From positions 8,618,001-8,682,000 of the forward strand of contig CM041465.1 in the NCBI GenBank assembly GCA_023213395.1: a stretch of DNA of 64,000 bases, in the 5' to 3' direction. This stretch comes from Cycas panzhihuaensis (lineage: Eukaryota > Cycadophyta). Within the stretch, counting starts at the first letter, position 1; each line of letters opens with the position of its first letter. The position numbers were made by a program, and so were the translations under genes. Under the pieces are notes generated by a model, which had not been told where the DNA came from, ran no database searches, and saw only the letters and a program-made list of their open reading frames with translations. Shown here in pieces: positions 57,898 to 64,000 of this stretch.

Positions 57898-58430
57898 CCA
57901 TATCCATCTACATTTTTACCGGTGATGGAAGCCATGGTAACCCTGGACCTTCTGCCGCTGCATGGATTCTCCACAGCCCCTCTGGACACGATCTCCTGCA
58001 CTCTAGGATCTTCGTCCCAGAGGCCACTAACAATGAAGCTAAATATACAGCTGTGATTGAAGTCCTTACCGATGCTCTCCGTTTTCATCATGGATCCATC
58101 ATTTTGCTTTGCGACTCTCGAGTTGTGGTGTCTCATCTCACCCAGGTTTACTAGGTGCAATGCCCTCACTTGAGGACTCTTGCTTCTACTGCTAAATCTC
58201 TCCTAGCCCGCTTCTCTTCCGTCAATACCCAACATATCCCTCGGGCCCTCAACATTGAGGCAGATAGTCTTATTCACCTCATCCTTGAGTGTCGCCTTCC
58301 TCTCCTTGCTGACCATCCCTAAGGCTTATCTGGCCGCCCTGTCGCCCAAGCCCCAGGTCATTTTGCACTTTGCTTTGCGACCCGTTCGCACCTCCGAAAC
58401 CTAGCTGCTAATGAGGTTAAACTATGGTGA
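57898..58430 (+). pseudogene. Second, downstream RNase H (aRNH type) of K
   Basis: FTGDGSHGNPGPSAAAW, then EATNNEAKYTAVIEVL, LLCDSRVVVSHL and NIEADSLIHLILE are the landmarks of the archaeal-like RNase H found in Tat elements. Asp of GDGS and Asp of CDS remain; the catalytic Glu expected in the NNxAEY box is Lys. It ends NEVKLW at TGA 58428. Here it lies after integrase and after the antisense gene. The element P remnant at 39961-40293 has the same end close to its LTR. Confidence 0.85.
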
Positions 58431-58489
58431 CTACCCATTATGCTTACTCTTTTACTCGATTATGCATGTCTTCCTACATCTTTAGCCTA

Positions 58490-59669
58490 GTAGGTGTCTC
58501 AGCCCCCCATTAGCCTATTTTGTCATTTGCCCATAGCCCAAGCTGGCTGTCTGGGCCAGTTTTTGCCTCTGAGTGAATACTGCCATGAATTTTGCGGTAC
58601 CACCATAAATTCCATGGTATAACAGATTTTACGGCGAGATGACTATCCATATTTATTTTTTAAAAATTTATCGTGGTAATTTTGCATTTATTATGAAACT
58701 GCCACGTGTTTGGTGACTTAACTCACTGCCAGCTACACCCTAATCACTTACTTTAGGGTTTGGATTGGGTATTTAAGCCATCATTAACTCATTTTTAGGA
58801 TCTTTTATTCATTTTTTGGATTGCTCCTTAAGGAAACCACCCCGTGCTCTGCTATTCTCTACTACTCTACTGTTGCTACAGGACCTGCACCTCTCCTCCA
58901 GTGCCCAGCTCTCCTTTGGTATGGCTAGGACATCTTCCCAGCCCTTCACATGCCTTAGAGAGGGCCCCTTTGGAGAGATCTCAATGCATTCTTGCTCGGG
59001 CATCCATATAGTGTTCTAAGTGCAGGTGTTCCTCCTCCAGCTCCATTAGCAGGGTTCCAAGCCTGCTATTCCACAGATTCTAGGCTGATTTCTCAGCCCT
59101 TCTTTAGTAGCCCTTGACTAAGGCAAGAGCCTCCCCTCCTCTTCTCAAGTATTCATTGGTTTGAGCTATTTTCTTGTTTAATTGATGCCCTATTTTACTT
59201 GTCCTCTTGCTTGGGCTTTTTGGAGGTTGCTTTCCTTTTGTTTGGGACTATTTTACTCCTATCATTAGTGCCTCCTTTTGGGTTATTCCCTTTATGTTCC
59301 TTCGGTTCTTCGCTTAGCTGGATAACTGAAGTGACCATATCCATAGGCCATCAACTTGCCTACTCTTCCTAGTTTCCCTTCACCTTAGGGAAACCTCTGA
59401 AGGATTCTCTCCTTCCCCTTCTAGCCATCCAAGGGTGGAAGGATCCTTCCCTTAGGTCAACCCAGGCTAACCCTATGCCTCCTCACCTCTTGTTCGAGAT
59501 GAGGGGATTACCCTTTGGTAGCTATATTCCATTTGCAGGGCTCGAACTCGTGCTCCGGTGTACGGGGTGCCCTGCGTGGTACTTGCCCTACTTATAGGTC
59601 TTTTTCTCAATCATATCATCGAGCACTCTCACCATTCCTATTTAGTTATGTAGCTATCTCATAGATGCG
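58490..59669 (+). repeat. 3' LTR of element K, 5'-truncated
   Basis: Aligns with 46133-47322 of the 5' LTR (about 90 percent by eye, mostly transitions) and ends GCGCATCCA before CCAAC. The first 364 bases of the LTR and the polypurine tract are missing; the junction shares GTAGGTGTCTCAG with the 5' LTR. Confidence 0.85.
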
Positions 59670-59674
59670 CATCC

Positions 59675-59968
59675 ACCAACCATTTTTAGAATCAGAAGAG
59701 CAGGAAGATCTTTTTGAAGATGAATCTGCAATAGATTTATAGGAGTATGTGGACACTCCTTTCTTGACAGTTAGAAGATCTACACGAGTCAGTCATCCAC
59801 CTGACAGGTACAACCCATCTACTTCTATTGCTTTGGTTTCTAATGATGGTGAGCCTACATGTTTTCAAGAAGCAGTAGATAATATCCATAGTGAGAAGTA
59901 GAAGAGAGCTATGCAGGAAGAGATAGATGCATTTAAGAAAAATAATTCATAGGATTATCCAACCAAAA
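59675..59968 (+). pseudogene. Element J, linker and start of reverse transcriptase
   Basis: Continues the J frame after K: ESEEQEDLFEDESAIDL, TVRRSTRVSHPPDRYNPST, EPTCFQEAVDNI, then KRAMQEEIDAFKKNNS and a TAG in place of Trp. This is the segment just before Copia reverse transcriptase. It ends where M begins. Confidence 0.85.
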
Positions 59969-60390
59969 TGTTACACTAGTGAAGATGTTGAGAGAGAAAA
60001 TGTATCATAATATTGGCGAGGGGATTACCCAAGCAAAAGGAGGGCCCAAAAGTTAGAACTTGGGCTTAGTATCCTCCCTAGAAACTCCTTTAACCAGCCA
60101 AGGTTCCCTGCCCACCTTTCACTAATGGTTTGGATGGTAAAAATGAAGGCTTGTTAGGAAGAAGGAGATGCTTCCTTCAAGGTTTATCCAAGAAAATCAA
60201 TCAAATGTATGTGTTCTTTATTTTTAAACTAAAGAAATAAGCAAATCATGTAACATATGATGGAAAAACAAGCAAAATAATGATATTCTGTAATGAAAAA
60301 TAGGAAGAGAATGATGGTGAGAATCAAGAATTTTTATTATTAGAGAAAGCTTTTGGGGAAGATTCTTTGATTAGTGGATGAAGAGCAACA
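59969..60390 (-). repeat. Probable 3' LTR of element M
   Basis: TGTTACACTAG...GAGCAACA, 422 bp. Boundaries rest on the break in J, inverted ends and an adjacent polypurine tract. The partner copy is not in the window. Confidence 0.55.
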
Positions 60391-60400
60391 CCTCCTTGGC
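60391..60400 (-). other. Polypurine tract of element M
   Basis: The minus strand reads GCCAAGGAGG before TGTTGCTC. Confidence 0.6.
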
Positions 60401-61384
60401 TGTAGTAATAGCTTAGGGAGGTCCTCTTACCTTCGAAGTGTTAATTTCCCCTTTGTTTCCTTATAAAATACTAGTTTTTTGCACACCCTATCTTAGAATG
60501 CTAGAGAAGAGAAGAAAGTTTCTTGAATGATGAGTGGGAAGTGAAGAATGATGATGAATCCTCCATCATTAGAAACTCTAGGACATGGTAGGCAAGGCTA
60601 ACACCATAAGATGAAATTATATATGATGTATGAGGGGGAAATTGAGTGGTGGAAGAAATAGGATGAGAAGAGGTAACTCTAGTGGTGTAAGAATGGATAG
60701 GTCATAAACGAGATAAAGTCATAACCACTTGATTGGAAGTAAGCGCATGAGAGGCATTAGGGTTGCCATGGACAGGAATGATATTGGTACCTTCATGCAT
60801 AGGAGATATTGTATGGGAAGAGTTAATCCAAACTTGTTGTATAAGAGGAAAGAGGTGTGGCTATGAATGAGTTGACTTATGGTCATCCCCTTCCTATAAA
60901 GGAGGAGAATGGGATTGTGATGAAGGTCTAGGTGATGGAGGATGAGAAGGATAAGAAGACCAAATGGCATTTGGTGGAGGCTCTACTTCTATTAACTCAT
61001 AATCCTCACCTAAAGGATCACTATGAAGATGCTATGGTGGGAATATCATGGTATAAGTCTCTAGGTAAAATGGATCTTAGTAACCAGGCATGTGTAGTGG
61101 AGTAGGAATCCTAGTGAGAATCAGCTCAAAGAATGATGAATGCAGTTAATTAGAAGGTGGTTATTCTTGTGTAAAAGAAGGATCACCAAGATATTAAGAG
61201 GGTTCAAGATAGCCTTCTAAATCTTTAGGAGGATAAATGTAAGTGTCACAAGCCTAAAGTTCTAAAGATTCGACATAAGATGATGAGACTTCTTTACCAA
61301 AGTGTGAAGAATGTGTTGGAGGCTCTAACACAAGGCCTTGGAGTCTCAAAGAGCACTTAGGAATAGGTATTATGTTTTCCATTA
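60401..61384 (-). pseudogene. Element M gag-like N-terminal protein (decayed)
   Basis: A minus-strand frame starting MENIIPIPKCSLRLQGLVLE at 61384. It runs through EVSSSYVESLEL, DTYIYPPKDLEGYLEPS, YLGDPSFTQE, ILTRIPTPLHMPGY and LGEDYELIEVEPPPNAIW, then a Ser/Pro/His-rich segment (SSYPSHPPSPRPSSQSHSPP) and NIIPVHGNPNASHALTSNQV. Stops are single TAG/TAA codons. The acidic, Tyr/Pro-rich start followed by a Ser/Pro-rich part recalls the N-terminus of Tat gag, but I find no retro-gag domain. Assignment as gag is an inference. Confidence 0.55.
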
Positions 61385-62640
61385 CTTAAAAAAAAAGATA
61401 AGTGGTAGCTCCCTAGTATAGTCACCAGAAAGATGGTGTTGTCTCATGTGGACCTAAACTAGATATCTCTTAGTTGATGAAATGTTTCATTTTTTTCAAC
61501 TAGGACTATAAGATATGAGGTTTAAGAAGACCTAAGAAACCACCTTTGCCCAACTCATAATAAGGAGTCTTCACCAAGTAAAATAGATCTTGTTAACTAA
61601 GAATATATAGTAGAGTAGGAATCCTAGTGAGAATTAGCTCAAAGAATGATAAATGTGGTTGATCAGAAGGTGGTTATTCTTATGCAAAAAAAGGCTCCAT
61701 AAAAGAAGGATCACCAAGATATTAAGAGGGTTTAAGATAGCCTTGATCTATAGGTACATTGTACAATTAGGCTAAATCTTCAGGAGGATAAATGTAAGTG
61801 TCACAAGCCTAAAGTTCTAAAGATTCGACATAAGATGATGAGACTTCTTGACCAAAGTGTGAAGAATGTACTAAAGGCTCTAACACAAGGCCTTGGAGTC
61901 TCAAAGAGCACCTAGGAATAGGTATTATGTTTTCCATTGCTTTAAAAAAAAGATAAGTGGTAGCTCCCTAGTATAGTCACCAGAAAGATGGTGTTGTCTC
62001 ATGTAGACCTAAACTAGATATCTCTTAGTTGATTAAATGTTTCCTTTGTTTCAACTAGGACTATAAGATATGAGGTTTAAGAAGACCTAAGAAACCACCT
62101 TTGCCCAACTCATAATAAGGAGTCTTCACCAAGTAAAATATAACTTGTTAACTAAGCATATATAGTAGAGTAGGAATCCTAATGAGAATTGGCTCAGAAG
62201 GTGGTTATTCTTATGCAAAAAAAGGCTCTATAAAAGAAGGATCACCAAGATATTAAGAGGGTTCAAGATAGCCTTACTTCATAGGTATATCATACAATTA
62301 GGATAAATCTTCAGGAGGGTAAACATAAGTGTCATAAGCCTAGAGTTCTAAAGATTCGACATAAGATGATGAGACTTCTTGTCCAAAGTGTGTAGAAGGC
62401 CTTAGAGTCTCAAGGAGTGCCTAAGAGTAGGCATTATATTTTCCATTACTTTAAAAAGAAGACAAATCGTAGCTCCCTAGTATGGTCACCAGAAAGATGG
62501 TATTGTCTCAGGTGGACCTAAACTAGATATCTCTTAGTTAATGAAATATTTCCTTTGTTTTAACTAGGACTAGAAGATATGGGATTTAAGAAGACCTAAG
62601 TAACTACCTTTTCCTAACTCATAAGGAGTCTTCACCTATT
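61079..62640. repeat. Three tandem copies of the gag start of M
   Basis: Units at about 61079-61591, 61592-62146 and 62147-62640 (513, 555 and 494 bp). Anchors: AAAGATTCGACATAAGATGATGAG at 61264, 61819 and 62350; AAACTAGATATCTCTTAG at 61456, 62011 and 62520. Units 1 and 2 each contain the minus-strand start MENIIPIP; unit 3 has a change there. Confidence 0.92.
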
Positions 62641-63803
62641 TATGTCATCAAATAAGATGTGAATGAAGGGTATAACAAAAGGTTTGGATATATGGGGGTG
62701 GTAGAATCCACTAACCTACATAACTTGGTGAAGGAGTTCTAGATTCAGAGCTACTCATACAATATTTTCTATGTCCTTCCTAGGGACTCTTATCCTTTAA
62801 TCTTTTTAGCTTTTTGAGTTTTACTTAGATAAAAGAAAAGAGTTAATCAAATGGAAATTGCTTCCTCTCTTTTTTTAATTTTTGTTTTCTATTTAATAAA
62901 ATAAAATAAAATAAACCTAGGTAATCTATGAAGTAATAAGGCTTATTCTACCTTTCACCAATAAGCAAAAGAAACTAGAACTAGATGCATGTAATGTTTT
63001 CTTTTTTTTTTTTTTTTCTTTTTTTACTTTAAAGATGAAGTATATTAATGAAAATATGAAATTATCCTTTTAAATGCAATGAGCACACTTCTCAATGAAA
63101 GGAAAACATAGTAACAAGAGATGTAATACACTATGCAATTGGTCTGTGCAAACTTTCAAAGATTTTGATAATATGCAATGCTAATTAAAAGATCTTTATA
63201 TCATATGCATTCAACTTCTATGATGCAAAGGAGAGACTTTCAAAGATGTATTATTATTGATAAAATAAATTCTTATACCCTCAAAGTTGCATGCAAATAA
63301 TAGAACTTTAATAGTAATCTTTGCACAAGATACTAGCTATACAACCTTAATATTCTATCTCAATTGGAGTAAGAAAGACTCCAAAAGGATCTTTAAATCT
63401 CTAGTAATTTAAAAAATTAAATATACATTCCATTCAATACCTTAAATTTTCTTTTTAAAGAATGAAAGCAATCCTAAGAATAAAATCAAACAAACAATAA
63501 AATTATGAAATCAAGACTTCTTCCTTAATACAAAAATCTACCTTAGAATGGTTCTTTCCTTTCAATTGATCAATTATTTCCAACTTTCTCCTTTAAAACA
63601 AGTAAAGGAAGAGAAGTAATAAGCAACAAGGGCTAAACCATAGCTAAATAGAGCCAAAAAAGGCAGTAAAATGCTTGGAATACAAATTACTATGTAAGAA
63701 TGGGAAGGGGTGGTTATTTAAATGGTGGAGAGATGATCATTCTCCATCTTAGTCTATCCCTTATAGACACCATAAAGGGTTAGACTTTTAGCTAGCATTC
63801 AAA

Positions 63804-63806
<3 letters not shown>
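62641..63806 (-). other. Upstream region of element M, no gene seen
   Basis: AT-rich with homopolymer tracts (T-run at 63001-63027) and short AAATA repeats near 62897-62915. Probably leader or LTR; no primer-binding site is recognisable. Confidence 0.5.

Positions 63807-63892
<86 letters not shown>
63807..63892. repeat. (AT)n microsatellite
   Basis: An uninterrupted AT run of about 86 bases. Confidence 0.97.
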
Positions 63893-63895
<3 letters not shown>

Positions 63896-64000
63896 CCACA
63901 ATAATTAGCTAAAAGAAAGAGTAAGTTCTAAGCAAGAGATAACCTTTAGAAAATAGTGAAATGAGTAGAAATCATATAAGAAATATCTTACTAATTTAGA

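Larger units (their letters stand above)
45769..59669 (+). mobile_element. Tat-type Gypsy element K with antisense mobile-domain gene
   Basis: A plus-strand Ty3/Gypsy element of 13.9 kb in J, with the exact target duplication CCAAC (45764-45768 and 59670-59674). Order: 5' LTR, primer-binding site, gag, protease, reverse transcriptase and RNase H, integrase, AT microsatellite, antisense gene, second RNase H, truncated 3' LTR. The second RNase H points to the Tat branch. Its base composition is much richer in G and C than the Copia elements around it. Confidence 0.92.
40294..59968 (+). mobile_element. Copia element J, interrupted by L and K and ended in the window by M
   Basis: A plus-strand Copia element of the TNT1-like type: LTR, primer-binding site at 40623, gag at 40692, protease, integrase, then reverse transcriptase start at 59675-59968. 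L sits after the protease and K between integrase and reverse transcriptase. At 59969 M begins, so the rest of J (polymerase, RNase H, 3' LTR) should lie beyond the window. J lies in the RNase H of P. Confidence 0.85.
59969..64000 (-). mobile_element. Element M, gag-only LTR element (right end outside window)
   Basis: A minus-strand element. The left LTR is at 59969-60390, bounded by TGTTAC and GCAACA with a polypurine tract inside. Only a gag-like N-terminal region is found before the LTR, so it lacks pol, at least here. Its 5' part is triplicated in tandem (61079-62640). The 5' LTR is not recognised before 64000. Confidence 0.65.

Overview
The window reads as nuclear DNA of a seed plant with a large, repeat-filled genome. 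Every recognisable gene belongs to an LTR retrotransposon. The evidence is plant-type primer-binding sites (TGGTATCAGAGC, complementary to initiator tRNA-Met), Ty1/Copia and Ty3/Gypsy polyproteins, Tat-type Gypsy elements with an extra RNase H, and a plant mobile domain gene. I cannot name the species. I see no rRNA, tRNA, CRISPR array or independent host gene. Almost all reading frames are broken by TAG, TAA or TGA codons that look like C-to-T decay, so most coding entries are pseudogenes.

The outermost layer is a minus-strand tandem pair of Tat-type Gypsy elements sharing one LTR (P, whose RNase H tail is at 39961-40293, then the shared LTR 36377-39580, then the gag of G at 34934-36246). 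Copia element D (261-34933, minus) sits in the G gag. D contains Gypsy element E (1905-8413, minus) and Copia element C (8807-32347, plus). C contains Copia element A (12806-27996, plus), and A contains Copia element B (14820-22412, minus). This is a five-deep nest G>D>C>A>B. Target-site duplications are exact for E (TTATC), A (GTCTT) and B (GAAAC), and off by one base for C (GCTTT/ACTTT). The 3' LTR of a sixth element, F, enters at the left edge inside the D LTR.

On the right, Copia element J (starting about 40294, plus) lies in the P RNase H. J is split by a small gag-only element L (41502-44541, minus; AGACA/AGATA duplication), by Tat-type Gypsy element K (45769-59669, plus; CCAAC duplication), and at 59969 by gag-only element M (minus), which runs off the window. 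K is distinctly GC-richer than its surroundings. Between its integrase and a second, downstream RNase H it carries an antisense three-exon gene for a plant mobile domain protein.

Two features go beyond ordinary retrotransposon content. The sister Copia elements A and B both carry, between primer-binding site and gag, an antisense protein-coding block with a conserved core and a conserved intron-like gap. The Tat element K carries the antisense mobile-domain gene with its own TATA box and frame-preserving introns. LTR identities judged by eye (B and L a little above 90 percent, K about 90, A about 88, E and D clearly lower) agree with the nesting order.
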